Below, one piece after another: positions 42,700 to 53,633 of a stretch of DNA of 64,000 bases. The translations under genes were made by a program, and so were the position numbers. Source of the DNA: Gaiellasilicea sp963806955. Lineage in GTDB: Bacteria > Actinomycetota > Thermoleophilia > Gaiellales > Gaiellaceae. The stretch lies in the NCBI GenBank assembly GCA_963806955.1, contig CAWDZG010000001.1, positions 434,001-498,000 of the forward strand. The letters are read 5' to 3'. Position 1 is the stretch's first letter. Each line of letters starts with the position of its first letter. Below the pieces are notes generated by a model that did no database searches, was not told the DNA's origin, and saw nothing but the letters and a program-made list of their open reading frames with translations.

Positions 42700-44016
42700 G
42701 CGGCGACCGCCGTCCGCTGGGCGCCGCGGAGTGTCGTCGACGTCGCGCTCTCGACCACCACGTCGGCAAGCGTCCCGGGCTGCGCGTCCCCGGCGAAGTT
42801 GACCATGGCGTTGCCGCGCGTCCGTCCGCGCAGGAGGCTCGCGTCCGTCCGGCTCGAGCCCTCGACGAGCACTTCCACGACGGTGCCGACGCGCTCGGCG
42901 TTCAGCTCGGCGGCGATGCGCTGGACGCTCTCGACGAGCCGCTCGAGCCGCTCGTGCTTCACCGCGTCGGGCACCTGGTCGGGCAGCTCGGCGGCCTCGG
43001 TGCCGCGGCGCGGCGAGTAGATGAACGTGAAGGCGCTGTCGTAGCGCACGGCCTCGACGACCTCGAGCGTCTGCTGGAAGTCCGCCTCGGTCTCGCCGGG
43101 GAAGCCGACGATGATGTCGGTGCCGAGCGCGAGGCCCGGAATCGCGTCGCGCAGCTTCGCAACGAGCGCGAGGTAGCGCTCGCGGTCGTAGGTGCGCCGC
43201 ATCGCCTTCAGCAGCCGGCTCGAGCCGGACTGGAGCGGCAGGTGGATGTGCTCGCAAACGGCGCCGCACTCGGCCATCGCGGCGATCACGGGGTCGCGGA
43301 AGTCCTTCGGGTGCGGGCTCGTGAACCGGATCCGCTCGATCCCCTCGACGGCGTCGCAGGCTCGGAGCAGCTCGCCGAACTCCGTCGTCGAGCTCGGGAC
43401 GGAGATCGCGGCCCCACGAGTTGACGTTCTGGCCGAGCAGCGTCACCTCCTTGACGCCGTCTGCCGCGAGCCGGGTGACCTCGGCGACGATCTCGCCCGG
43501 GCGGCGGCTCTGCTCGCGACCACGCACGGCGGGCACGATGCAGTACGAGCACTTGGAGTTGCAGCCCATCGACACCTGCACCCAGGCGCTGAAGCGGCGC
43601 TCGCGGTGCATCGGCAGATCGCCCGCGAAGTGCTCGTGTGTGCCGAAGCGCCCGCGGGGAGCCTCGCCACCGGCCCCGATCCACTCGCCGAGGTGCGGGA
43701 TCGAGCCCGGGCCGAACGCAACGTCGACCTGCGGGTAGAGCTCGAAGATTCGCTCGCGCTGCGCCTCCGCGTAGCAGCCGCCGACCGCGACGACGAGGTC
43801 GGGGTCGCGGCGCTTGCGGGCGCCCGCGTCACCGAGGTAGGCGGCGAGCTTCGTGTCCGGTTTCTCACGGATCGTGCACGTGTTGAAGACGAGCACGTCC
43901 GCGTCCTCCTGCGAGGACGCCTCGCCGAGCCCCAGCGACTCGAGCATGCCCTTGATCCGCTCCGAGTCGTGGGCGTTCATCTGGCAGCCGAACGTGGTGA
44001 CGTGGTACCGCTTCAC
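42696..44016 (-). CDS. miaB: tRNA-2-methylthio-N6-dimethylallyladenosine synthase (apparent frameshift)
   Basis: A methylthiotransferase of about 440 codons. The UPF0004 domain has the first cluster cysteines (FGCQMN, NTCTIRE, GGCYAE), and the radical-SAM cluster CNSKCSYC is intact, followed by VVSQN-like GQNVNSWG and the TRAM domain at the C-terminus (VEVLVEGSSR, RTRGNAMVNF). A surplus base at about 43412 separates NSWGRDL from VPSSTTEFGELLRACDA. GTG 44016 starts the MKRYHVTTFGCQMN sequence. It completes ms2i6A37 formation begun by MiaA. Confidence 0.93.
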
Positions 44017-44027
44017 AGCGCGACAGT

Positions 44028-44868
44028 CTAGCCCCGTGCCGGCGGCTCGCCCCGGGCGCCAGTGCTCATCTGCGCGCGGCATCAGCCCGTCCAGCATCCG
44101 GGTGAACTCGAGCGGGAAGAGGAACTTCGACGCCGGGCTCGCCCCGAGTGCCTTGAGGGTGTCGAGGTACTGGAGCGTCATCGTCTTCTCGTCGACATCC
44201 TTGGCGGCCTCGAAGATGCGCGTCAGCGCCTCGCCGAAGCCGTGGGCGCGCAGGATCGCCGCCTGCTTATCCCCCTCGGCGCGCAGGATCGCCGCCTGCT
44301 TCTCGCCCTCCGCGACGGTGATGTTCGCCTGCTTGGTGCCGTCGGCCTCCAGCACCACCGCGCGGCGCACGCGCTCGGCGGACATCTGGCGGCTCATCGC
44401 GTCCTGGATCTCCCGCGGCGGGGTCAGCTCGCGGATCTCGACGTTCGTCACCTTGATCCCCCAGCGAGTGGTCTCCTGGTCGAGGCGGGTGCGGATGAGC
44501 TCGTTGATCCGGTCGCGCTGCGAGAGCACGTCGTCGAGCGGGATGTCGCCGATCACGGCGCGCAGGGTCGTCGTCGCGAGCCCGATCACCGCGGCGTGGT
44601 AGTCCTCCACCTCCAGCACCGCCCTCTCCGCCTCGTTCACGTCGATCCTCAGATAGACGAGGAAGTCGATGTCGATGGGCGCGTTGTCCTTCGTGATGCT
44701 GGTCTGGCGCGGGATGTCGAGCACTTCGGTGCGCGTGTCCACCCACACCTTCGAGTGGACAACCGGGAGCGCGATCACGACCCCGGGACCCTTCATCCCT
44801 TCGAACCTGCCGAAGCGGAAGCGGGCGATCCGCTCGTAGTCCTTGACGAAGTTGAGGATGAAGCCCAC
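44028..44868 (-). CDS. SPFH-domain membrane protein (slipin/stomatin-like)
   Basis: About 280 codons. The start is short and hydrophobic (GFILNFVKDYERIARF), followed by the SPFH domain (TEVLDIPRQTSITKDNAPIDID, DYHAAVIGLATTTLRAVIGD, VTNVEIRELTPPREIQDAM) and a long alpha-helical coil of AEGEKQAAILRAEGDKQ repeats. The frame reads into miaB without a stop, implying an indel near 44065; a TAG at 44028 closes the adjacent frame. GTG 44868 has GGGAGGTAG upstream, lying inside the end of nfeD. It pairs with NfeD in the slipin-NfeD membrane module that occurs in many bacteria and archaea. Confidence 0.88.
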
Positions 44869-44870
44869 GC

Positions 44871-46248
44871 CTACCTCCCGGGTTGCTCTCGGTTGACTGG
44901 GTCGCTCGCTGGGGATTCTGCGTCTTCCGCAGGCTCGACGAGCAAGCCTGCCTCGGAAACGTCCGCAACGCGCACCTGCTCCCCGACACCGGCCGTGTCC
45001 GCGCCGCGGAGCTCCGCGCTCCACGTCTCCCCCGCGATCCGGACCTGGCCCTGGGGCGTGAGCCGCACGCTGACCTCCGCGAGCTCCCCGAGCAGACGCT
45101 CGCGGGCGAACGGGCTCACGTAGAGCTGGTTGTGCGACAACCTGACCTCGCGCGCGAGCACGACGACGGAAAGTCCGGCGACCGCGCCGACGGCGAGAAG
45201 CAGCCAGCGGCTCACCCCGACCGTGCCGCCGGGCAGCTCCAGCGGACCGGTGGCCCCGAACATGAACAGGCCGCCGAGCACGAGCGCCACCGCTCCAAAC
45301 GCTCCGAAGAGGCCGAGGCCCGGGTTGGTCGCCTCGAACACGAAGAAGATGACCGCGAGCGCCAGCAGAGCCAGCGCCGCCCACGAGAACGGGAGGTTGC
45401 CGAGACCCGCGAAGCCGAGGATCAGCGACATCAACCCGATTGCTCCAGGCACCCAGAGACCCGGGCTCCACACCTCCACTGCGAGCGCGAGCGCGCCGAG
45501 CGAGATCAGCAGGAAGGCAACATTCGGATCCGCGAGGAAGGACAGCACCCGCTCGAGCAGGCTCAGCTCCACCGTCCGGACGGCTGCCCCGGCTGTCGCG
45601 ACGCGCACGTCTCCCTCTGCCGCTGCAAGCGTCGGCCGTCGAGCGTGCGGAGCAGTGCCGCGAGGTCCGGCGCGATCAGGTCCGCGAAGCCGAGCTCGAG
45701 CGCCTCGGCGGCCGAAAACGACTTCGCCTCGCGCACCGTCTCCTCCAGCGGCCCCACGGCCGGCCACGGCACGTCGCGATGCTGCGGATCAGCGCCGCCG
45801 CGTCCTCCGTCGCCTTGCGGGCGAGAGTGTCCGGAAGATCCTCGCCGCCGCTGCCGACCACCGCGGCGGCGCCGATGTTCGTCGCCGGCGCCAGCGCGAG
45901 CAGCGCCGTCGCCGCCGCGACGAAGGTCCCCGCCGACGCGGCCTGCGCGCCTTCAGGAGCGACATAGGCCACGACCGGGACGGGCGAGGCGAAGATGTCG
46001 CCGACCATTGCGCGTGTCGCGGAGAGCAGTCCGCCCGGGGTGTCGATCCGCACGACGACGAGCTCGGCGCGGTCCCGTGCCGCCTCCTCGAGCGCGCGCT
46101 GCAGGAACCGCGCCGTGACGTTGTCGATCGCCGCATCGAGCTCGATCACGACGACGATTCGCGCCGGCTCTGCCGCAGCGGCAACCCCGGGCGCCGCGAG
46201 GATGGCGACGGCCACGGCGAGCGCCGCCGCGGCGGCGGCGCGCCGCAC
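44871..46248 (-). CDS. NfeD-family membrane serine protease (two apparent indels)
   Basis: Full-length NfeD (about 459 codons) in three frames. Signal-like N-terminus, ClpP-like protease domain (RFLQRALEEAARDRAELVVV, IDTPGG, catalytic Ser in AASAGTFVA), then VPWPAVGPLEETVREAKSFSA (Lys), then the membrane part (ALALAVEVWSPGL, GAVALVLGGLFMFG) and a C-terminal OB fold (GQVRIAGETWSAE). Junctions near 45780 and 45632 each need one missing base. Long NfeD1b-type proteins partner with slipin, whose gene follows. GTG 46248 overlaps the rny stop by one base. Confidence 0.85.
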
Positions 46249-47747
46249 TACTTCGCGACCTCGATCGCGCGCGACTCGCGGATCACGATCACCTTCACCT
46301 GGCCGGGGTACTCGAGCGAGTCCTCGATCTCACGGGCGATCTCGTGGCTGAGCAAGGCGGCGCCGTCGTCGTCGACCTCGGTCGGCTCGACAATCACGCG
46401 GATCTCGCGGCCGGCCTGGAGCGCGTACGCCTTCGCCACCCCGGGTTTGGCGGTCGCGATCTCCTCGAGTGCGCCGAGCCGCTTGATGTAGTGCTCCAGG
46501 CTCTCCCCGCGCGCCCCCGGGCGCGACGCGGAGATCGCGTCGGCCGCGATCAGGAGGACGGCCTCGACCGTCTGGGGCTGCACCTCGTAGTGGTGGGCCT
46601 CGATCGCATGCACGACACCCTGGCTCTCGCCGTAGCGCTTCGCGAGCTGGGCGGAGATCTCGGCGTGTGACCCCTCGACTTCGTGCGTCATCGCCTTGCC
46701 GAGGTCGTGCAGCAGCGCCGCGCGCTTCGCCGTCTTGACGCTGGCCCCCAGCTCGCTCGCCATGATTCCGGTCAGGTGCACGACTTCGAGCGTGTGCTTG
46801 AGCACGTGCTGCCCGTAGCTCGTCCGGTAGCGGAGCCGGCCGAGGATCTTGACCAACTCTTCGTGGAACTCGCCGCACCGCGCCTCGAACACGGCCTGTT
46901 CTCCCGCCTGGCGCACATGGTCGTCGAGCTCCGCCTTCGAGAGGTAGTACATCTCCTCGATCCGGGCCGGATGGATGCGGCCGTCCTCGATCAGCTTCTC
47001 GAGCGTCGTCCTTGCGATCTCGCGCCGCAGTCCGTCGAACGACGAGAGCACGACCGCCTGCGGCGTGTCGTCGATGATGAAGTCGACGCCGGTGAGATGC
47101 TCGAGCGCGCGGATGTTGCGCCCTTCCCGGCCGATGATGCGGCCTTTCATGTCGTCCGACGGCAGTGCCACGACCGTGACCGTCGTCTCGGCGGTGTGGC
47201 TCGCGGCGACGCGCTGCAGGGCATCGGCGACGAGCGCGCGCGCACGGCGGCGGGCCTCCGCGCGCGCTTCCTCCTCCTGCTGCCGGACGCTGCGCGCCAG
47301 CTCATGCCGGATCAGATCCTGGGAGCGCTCGAGCAGGTGGTGCTTGGCCTCGGCGACGGTCAGGCCCGCGACCTTCTCCAGCCCCGTGAGCGCCTCGTCC
47401 CGCGCCACCTTCAGCTCCTCCTGGAGCTGGCGAACGTGCACGTCGCGGTCCGAGAGCCCCTGTTCGCGCCGGTCGAGCTCGAGCCCACGCCGGTCGAGCT
47501 CGTGCTCCGCCGCGGTCACGCGCTCCTCGATCTTCGCTGCCTCCGCGCGGCGGTCCTGGACCTCCTGCTCGATGTCGGCGCGCAGCTTGACGGCGTGCTC
47601 TCGGGCCTCGATCTGCGCCTCCCGGCGGATCGTCTCGGCCTCGCGCGAGGCTACGTGGACGCGTGAGCCGCTCCTGAGCACCAGCAGCGCGGCGGCGAGC
47701 CCCGCTCCGATCAGAAGCCCGATGAGTGCCGCAAGCGCCGTGAGCAT
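46248..47747 (-). CDS. rny: Ribonuclease Y
   Basis: A 499-residue endoribonuclease: N-terminal membrane anchor (LTALAALIGLLIGAGLAAALLVL), long coiled coil to about residue 190, KH domain (GRIIGREGRNIRALEHLTGVD), HD domain (RAALLHDLGKAMTHE with His-Asp), and a C-terminal helical domain (EIVRVIVEP-type IRVIVEP). It initiates mRNA decay. The presence of RNase Y and RNase J together matches the mRNA turnover set of many Actinobacteria and Firmicutes. The 250-base gap to recX carries a strong hairpin. Confidence 0.96.
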   Translation of the reverse strand: MLTALAALIGLLIGAGLAAALLVLRSGSRVHVASREAETIRREAQIEAREHAVKLRADIEQEVQDRRAEAAKIEERVTAAEHELDRRGLELDRREQGLSDRDVHVRQLQEELKVARDEALTGLEKVAGLTVAEAKHHLLERSQDLIRHELARSVRQQEEEARAEARRRARALVADALQRVAASHTAETTVTVVALPSDDMKGRIIGREGRNIRALEHLTGVDFIIDDTPQAVVLSSFDGLRREIARTTLEKLIEDGRIHPARIEEMYYLSKAELDDHVRQAGEQAVFEARCGEFHEELVKILGRLRYRTSYGQHVLKHTLEVVHLTGIMASELGASVKTAKRAALLHDLGKAMTHEVEGSHAEISAQLAKRYGESQGVVHAIEAHHYEVQPQTVEAVLLIAADAISASRPGARGESLEHYIKRLGALEEIATAKPGVAKAYALQAGREIRVIVEPTEVDDDGAALLSHEIAREIEDSLEYPGQVKVIVIRESRAIEVAK

Positions 47748-47778
47748 GCCGTCCTGCCTCCCCGAGGAGAAGGTGGTT

Positions 47779-47798
47779 CCCGCGACGGATGTCGCGGG
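47779..47798 (-). promoter_or_regulatory. Hairpin in rny leader
   Basis: CCCGCGAC-GGAT-GTCGCGGG, a perfect 8-bp stem with a 4-base loop, 32-51 bases upstream of the rny start codon. It would lie in the 5' leader and may affect translation or autoregulation by the nuclease; untested. Confidence 0.45.
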
Positions 47799-47997
47799 GT
47801 GCTCACATCCGGCGCTCGGCCTGCGCGGCCGCGCTCCGGTCTTCGGCGCGTCGGATCAGCCTACAACCGGCGGATCCTCCTGTTCGCCGGATCGGTTGGT
47901 GAGTGAGAGCGTGTAGGTCAACGGTCGGATCGGTTTCGGAAAAACGCGCGAGTGCAGGCAAAACGTCGAATGGAAGCACCACGAATCCTATCGCTTC

Positions 47998-48414
47998 TCA
48001 GACGTCCTCCGCAACGGCGAGCTCGAGCGCGTCCTCCCCGAATCCGCGTGACGCGAGATACCGCGCCGTCTTCGCGCCCGGGCCGCGCGACGCGACGACG
48101 GCCGCGGCTCGCCCACGCTCGTCTGCGAGCCCGTCGAGCGCCGCTTCCACCTGCTCGGCCGCGACACCGCGCTGCTCGAGGTCGTGTCGGATCAGCGCGT
48201 CGCCGGCGTGGCGGGCAGCGAGCTGCTCGGCCCGGTTGCGGGCGAAGCGCTCGTCGTCCACGTACCCGACTCGCTCGAGCGTCTCGAGAGCCTGCTCCCG
48301 CTCCGCCTCCCCCACCCCACGCTGCTCCAGGCGGGCGGCGAGCTCCGCGCTCGAGCGGTCGCGGAAGCGGAGCGCGCGAAGCGCCGTCTCGACGGCGTCC
48401 TCGCGCGCCGGCAT
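47998..48414 (-). CDS. recX: Regulatory protein RecX
   Basis: A 138-residue RecX. Repeated three-helix units are visible (ELAARLEQRGVGEAEREQAL, IRHDLEQRGVAAEQVEAAL, YLASRGFGEDALELAV). It inhibits RecA filament activity. It follows recA by two bases on the same strand, as in most bacteria. No sign of readthrough regulation. Confidence 0.93.
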   Translation of the reverse strand: MPAREDAVETALRALRFRDRSSAELAARLEQRGVGEAEREQALETLERVGYVDDERFARNRAEQLAARHAGDALIRHDLEQRGVAAEQVEAALDGLADERGRAAAVVASRGPGAKTARYLASRGFGEDALELAVAEDV

Positions 48415-48416
48415 GC

Positions 48417-49514
<1,098 letters not shown>

Positions 49515-49518
49515 CCGA

Positions 49519-50049
49519 TCATCCTCCTAACGGAAACGACTGCAGCACCTCGTACCGAGCCCCGGACGGGTGCAGACGGGAAAGGAAAGCAGCCGCGTCG
49601 GACGGCACGAAGGCCAGGTCCGGCAGCTGCGGGAGCAGCCCGGGCGGATCGCGGTAGCGGAGCACCGTGACGTGCGGCAGCCAGTCGCGGTTCTCCGGGC
49701 GGAAGAGACCGAGCCCGGCGAGCTCCGTCTGCAGTCCGCCTGCGAACCGCGCAGCGTTCGTCCCCGTGCGGTCGACGAGCTCGAGCATTCCCGCAGCTCG
49801 CCGCTCGCGCCAGCGAGCCACCTCGAACGCCGGCCGATCGGCGTCACGCGAGCGCTCTTCGAGCACGCGGAGGATCGCGGGCAGCTCCCCGGCGGGACGT
49901 GAGCCGAGGAACGCGAGCGTGACGTGGAGGTTCTCGGGCGGGACGACGCGGCCGGTGAGCTCCCGCGCCTGCCACTCGACGAGCGTCTCGACGGCGTCGG
50001 CAGGCAACACATAGGCGAGGAAGAGGCGCAGCCGCTCATCGCCACCCAC
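49519..50049 (-). CDS. thpR: RNA 2',3'-cyclic phosphodiesterase
   Basis: A 176-residue 2H phosphoesterase. The two His-x-Thr-x motifs are HVTLAF (about residue 45) and HVTVLR (about 125). Residues DERLRLFLAYVLP at the N-terminus fit the LigT/ThpR family. It opens 2',3'-cyclic phosphates of RNA or acts on tRNA ends. GTG at 50049 follows the cinA stop by 15 bases; stop is 4 bases before recA. Confidence 0.9.
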   Translation of the reverse strand: MGGDERLRLFLAYVLPADAVETLVEWQARELTGRVVPPENLHVTLAFLGSRPAGELPAILRVLEERSRDADRPAFEVARWRERRAAGMLELVDRTGTNAARFAGGLQTELAGLGLFRPENRDWLPHVTVLRYRDPPGLLPQLPDLAFVPSDAAAFLSRLHPSGARYEVLQSFPLGG

Positions 50050-50063
50050 GCTAGCCGCCAACG

Positions 50064-51344
50064 TTATGCGGCTTTGTCGCGATTCTGTTCCAAGAGTCGC
50101 CGCACGAGATGGAGCGAGCCGACGACCCCGCGCCGCCGGATCGAGTCGCGGTCGCCGGGGAAGCTGAAGGTGCCTCCCTCGCTCGCCTCGGGGGTCTCGA
50201 CGTGGAAGTGGACGAGCCCGACGGGCTTTTCCTCCGTCCCGCCTCCGGGCCCCGCCACGCCGGTGATCGAGACGCCGACGTCGACGCCCAGCCGCATGCG
50301 CACGCCGTGCGCCATCGCAGCCGCGACCTCCGCGGAGACGGCCCCGTGCTGCTCGATCAGCTCCGCCGGCACGCCGAGCTGCGCGATCTTGACCTCGTTC
50401 GCGTAGGCGACGATGCCGCCGGCGACGACATCGGTCGCGCCCGGGACCGCGGTCAACCCGGCCGCCACCAGCCCACCGGTGCACGACTCCGCGGTCGCGA
50501 GCGTCCAGCCGCGCTCGCGGCAGCGGTCGAGCACGAGCTCGTCCACGGTACGGCCGTCCGTCGAATAGAGGTAGCGGCCGAGCCGCTCTTCGAACTCGGC
50601 CTGGAGCGCCAGCAGCCTCTCCTCCACGCTCGGGTCGGCGACGAGGTCGACGTGCACCTCGAAGTTGCGCGCGCAGATCGTCACCTCGAGCCCGTCTCCG
50701 TCGCCGCCCGCGGCGGCGAAGGCCTGCGCCACCTGCGACTCGCCCGGCCCGAAGAAGCGCAGCGTGCGTCGGAGCGGCGGCGTGCCGCGCTCGAGCACGC
50801 GCCTGATCTCGGGCACCTCCAGCGCCCTCGGCCAGAGCCGCTGCAACTCCGGCGGCGGACCGGGCAGGACGACGACGGGCGTTCCCGCTGCCTCGACGAC
50901 GAGCCCAGGGGCAGTGCCGGCCAGGCCGAGCACCGTGCACGGCTCGGGCACGGTCGCCTGTTTCGTCACTCCTTCGGCGAAGTCCGCGTACGGGCGCCGC
51001 ATGCGCTCGGCCACCAGCCGCGAGACGCCTTCGATCTGCGCCTCGAGCCCCGTGTCGACCCGGAGCGGCAGGCCGGCCACGGCCGCGACGATCTCGACGG
51101 TGCGGTCGTCGTGGGTCGGCCCGAGCCCACCGGAGGTGACGACGAGGTCGGCGTCGCCAACCGCCTCGCGCAGGGCCGCCTCGAGCTCGGACGCCTCGTC
51201 GCCGACGATGTGGATCCGCGTCGGCTCGACCCCGAGCGCAAGCAGCGCCCGCGCCAGATACGGGCCGTTCAGGTCGGTCCGCTCGCCCCGGACGAGCTCG
51301 CTGCCGGTGACGACGAGCGCCGCTCTCGGGCGGGCGTCGCTCAA
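50064..51344 (-). CDS. cinA: CinA family nicotinamide mononucleotide deamidase / competence-damage protein
   Basis: A 426-residue CinA: N-terminal molybdopterin-binding-like domain (VTGSELVRGERTDLNGPYLA, SGGLGPTHDD) and the C-terminal PncC amidohydrolase with catalytic Ser in ATAESCTGGLVA (about residue 290), followed by GATDVVAGGIVAYANEVK and GVAGPGGGTEEKP. The C-terminal domain deamidates NMN; the N-terminal one hydrolyses ADP-ribose. Its ATG overlaps the rodZ stop (ATGA). cinA-recA linkage is common in Gram-positives and Actinobacteria. Confidence 0.95.
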   Translation of the reverse strand: MSDARPRAALVVTGSELVRGERTDLNGPYLARALLALGVEPTRIHIVGDEASELEAALREAVGDADLVVTSGGLGPTHDDRTVEIVAAVAGLPLRVDTGLEAQIEGVSRLVAERMRRPYADFAEGVTKQATVPEPCTVLGLAGTAPGLVVEAAGTPVVVLPGPPPELQRLWPRALEVPEIRRVLERGTPPLRRTLRFFGPGESQVAQAFAAAGGDGDGLEVTICARNFEVHVDLVADPSVEERLLALQAEFEERLGRYLYSTDGRTVDELVLDRCRERGWTLATAESCTGGLVAAGLTAVPGATDVVAGGIVAYANEVKIAQLGVPAELIEQHGAVSAEVAAAMAHGVRMRLGVDVGVSITGVAGPGGGTEEKPVGLVHFHVETPEASEGGTFSFPGDRDSIRRRGVVGSLHLVRRLLEQNRDKAA

Positions 51345-52078
51345 GTAGCGTCGGCGGCGAAGATCTTCTTGGCGGTGATGAAGACGCCCTGGGCCTTGAC
51401 GGCGTTCGGCAGCTTCACCTTGTTGCCGTTCCGGCGCACGACCACGTTGCCGGGCGACTCGAGCCGGAGCCAGAGCACCTGCCCGTCGAACCGCTGGATC
51501 TGACCGTGCTCGAGCGTGCCCTGGTAGAGCACGTTCCCGTTCATGCTCTTCGAGCGCACGATCATGTACGAGTCGCCGCGCGTCGCGCGCAAATCGAGCC
51601 GTGCGGTGCCGTCTGCACGAGGAAACTGGACGGGCTGCTGCTGCTCGGCGGTCGGCAGGCGCGGGACGGCCTCCCCCTCCGGGCCGCCGAAGCGCCAGGC
51701 GACGATCACGAGCGCGGTCACGAGCCCGATCGCCGTCAGCGCGAGCAGCACCACGTTCGACTCGCGCCGCTCCGCGCGCCGCGCACGAGCAGCCGGGACG
51801 CGGCGCGTGGCGCTCAGGGGCGCGTCCTCGTCGCCGATCACGTAACGCGAGTTGTACTCGTCGACGTACAGCTGGCCGTCGAGGCCGAGGTAGTCGGCAT
51901 AGGAGCGCAGGAAGCCCTTGGTGTACGTGTGCGAGGGGAGCAGCTCGAAGCGCTCGTCCTCGAGCGCGCGGAGGTACTTGCCGCGGATCTTGGTGCCGTG
52001 CTCCGCCTCGGGAAAGTCGATCTCCCGGCGGAGGCGGGCCTCGCGGAGGCTGTTGCCGATCTCGAACAAGGCACGCAT
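51341..52078 (-). CDS. rodZ: RodZ-like HTH cell-shape protein
   Basis: A 245-residue protein with a Cro-like helix-turn-helix (IGNSLREARLRREIDFPEAE, TKIRGKYLRALEDERFELLP) at residues 8-65, one membrane helix at about 105-128 (VVLLALTAIGLVTALVIVAW), and an external DUF4115-like beta domain (RGDSYMIVRSKS, VLYQGTLEHGQ). RodZ links MreB to the elongation machinery; the DNA-binding-like domain here binds MreB rather than DNA in model organisms. No mreB is in the window. Starts the rodZ-cinA-thpR-recA-recX block. Confidence 0.88.
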   Translation of the reverse strand: MRALFEIGNSLREARLRREIDFPEAEHGTKIRGKYLRALEDERFELLPSHTYTKGFLRSYADYLGLDGQLYVDEYNSRYVIGDEDAPLSATRRVPAARARRAERRESNVVLLALTAIGLVTALVIVAWRFGGPEGEAVPRLPTAEQQQPVQFPRADGTARLDLRATRGDSYMIVRSKSMNGNVLYQGTLEHGQIQRFDGQVLWLRLESPGNVVVRRNGNKVKLPNAVKAQGVFITAKKIFAADAT

Positions 52079-52102
52079 GGTAGCGGCCGTGTGGAGACCC
52101 GA

Positions 52103-52465
52103 CTAGTCGGCGACCAGAGAGAGCACCTCGTAGACGCCGACGGAGCCGGCGGCGGTCAGCGCGAGCAGGAAGCCGAGCAACCCGAGCAGCCTCCCGACTC
52201 GGGCCGTCCTCGTCCCCCGAGGGTGCCCGAGCGTCGGGGCCAGCCTCGACCGGGCACGGCGGGCGAGCAGGATTGCGGCGATCCCGAGCAGCGCCGCAAC
52301 GGGAATCGCGGCGCTCGCGTGCAGGAGCTCGTAGCGGCGAGAGAAGCGCGTCGCGACGATCGCCGCAGGCATGGTCGCGACCGCGAGCAGGCCGACGAGG
52401 ACGGACGCGCGCGCGCTCCCGGGGCGCGGCGGTCCGCCGTTACTGCTTCTTGTAGGGACGGCCAA
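52103..52465 (-). CDS. Three-helix membrane protein of unknown function
   Basis: A 120-residue membrane protein: hydrophobic segments at about 21-38 (VLVGLLAVATMPAAIVA), 48-68 (AAIPVAALLGIAAILLA) and 88-112 (GLLGFLLALTAAGSVGVYE). The N-terminus is polar and Pro-rich. The start is TTG at 52465, which overlaps the ABC permease stop by 26 bases; the next in-frame Met is much further in. No known family by eye. It separates the transporter operon from rodZ. Confidence 0.65.
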   Translation of the reverse strand: MAVPTRSSNGGPPRPGSARASVLVGLLAVATMPAAIVATRFSRRYELLHASAAIPVAALLGIAAILLARRARSRLAPTLGHPRGTRTARVGRLLGLLGFLLALTAAGSVGVYEVLSLVAD

Positions 52466-53633
52466 CAGCAGCCGGTGGAATCGAGCGGCCGATCACCCCG
52501 GCGACCGCGATCAGCGTGAGCACGTACGGCAGCGCCTGGAAGAGCACGGCGGCAGAGTCGGAGTACGCGGGCAGCCGCTGGGCGAGCGCGCTCGAGAAGC
52601 CGAACAGGAGCGCGGCGGCCGCTGCGCCCCACGGGCGCCAGTTGCCGAAGATGACCGCCGCGAGCGCGATGAAGCCGCGGCCGACGGTCATGTTCTGGTT
52701 GAAGGAGTTGACGAAGCCGATCGAGAGATACGCACCGCCGAGCGCGGAGAGGACGCCCGAGATGACAACCGCGGCATAGCGGGTCTTGTAGACCGAGATC
52801 CCGACCGTGTCGGCCGCCCGCGGGTGCTCGCCGACGGCTCGGATGCGCAGGCCGATCGGTGTCTTGAAGAGCACCACCCACGTGGTCACGATCGTCAGGA
52901 ACGCGAGCCAGATCATCAGGTTGAGCTGCCCCAGCACCGGACCCACGAAGTACCAGTCGGAGAGGAAGCCGAGCTCGACGTTCGGGATCTTCGGCACGTT
53001 CGGCGGTGTGCCCTGGCCGCCGTAGATGTCGATGAAGAGGTAGCCGGTGATCCCGAGCGCGAGGAAGTTGATCGCGAAGCCGCTGACGATCTGGTCGGCC
53101 CGGAGCTGGATCGCGAAGAACGCGTGGATCAGCGCGAACGCGCCGCCGGCGGCAGCGGCGCAGAGCAGCCCGAGCGGCCAGGAGTTGAGCTTGTCCGCGC
53201 CGAGGATGCCGAAGAACGCCCCGGACAGCATCATCCCCTCGAGGCCGATGTTCACGACGCCGCTGCGCTCGGAGAAGATCCCGCCCATCGCAGCGAACGC
53301 GAGCGGGGTCGCGAAGCGGAGCATCGCGGCGGTGAGCGCCGACCAGACGACCACCTGGTCGAGGTGGGCGACGCTCGAGCGGGTCGCGAGGATCCCGAGC
53401 GCGATCCCGAGCACCCCGACCACGACCGCTCCCCAGCCGAGCCGGCGCACGCCACGCATCAGCGCGAGCACGCCGAGCGCGATCGCGACGAGGCCGATCA
53501 CGACCGGCACGATCGGCTCGCGCAGCTTCAGGGGCGGCAGCGCGACCCAGAAGGCGAGCAGGCCGACGAGGATCCCGAGCCAGGCGAGCCCGCGCGCGCC
53601 CTGCGGGAGCCGTTGCAGCAGCCGCTCGATCAT
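52440..53633 (-). CDS. ABC transporter permease, nucleoside (BMP) type, NupQ-like
   Basis: A 397-residue permease with 8-10 hydrophobic segments of the BPD_transp_2 family (LivH/M- and RbsC-like), with GIFSERSGVVNIGLEGMM and GGQGTPPNVPKIPN regions typical of the BmpA-partner NupQ/YufQ. Forms the second permease half of the importer. It overlaps the other permease by 4 bases (ATGA). Predicted substrate: purine nucleosides or related compounds, by family and by the two BMP binding proteins in the operon. Confidence 0.88.
   Translation of the reverse strand: MIERLLQRLPQGARGLAWLGILVGLLAFWVALPPLKLREPIVPVVIGLVAIALGVLALMRGVRRLGWGAVVVGVLGIALGILATRSSVAHLDQVVVWSALTAAMLRFATPLAFAAMGGIFSERSGVVNIGLEGMMLSGAFFGILGADKLNSWPLGLLCAAAAGGAFALIHAFFAIQLRADQIVSGFAINFLALGITGYLFIDIYGGQGTPPNVPKIPNVELGFLSDWYFVGPVLGQLNLMIWLAFLTIVTTWVVLFKTPIGLRIRAVGEHPRAADTVGISVYKTRYAAVVISGVLSALGGAYLSIGFVNSFNQNMTVGRGFIALAAVIFGNWRPWGAAAAALLFGFSSALAQRLPAYSDSAAVLFQALPYVLTLIAVAGVIGRSIPPAAVGRPYKKQ

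Noticed and set aside
41677..45471. A giant protein fusing NfeD fragment, slipin, MiaB and epimerase
   Set aside because: Each part is a known separate protein and the joined frame arises from indels and the absence of stops in GC-rich sequence; ribosome binding sites and starts exist inside.
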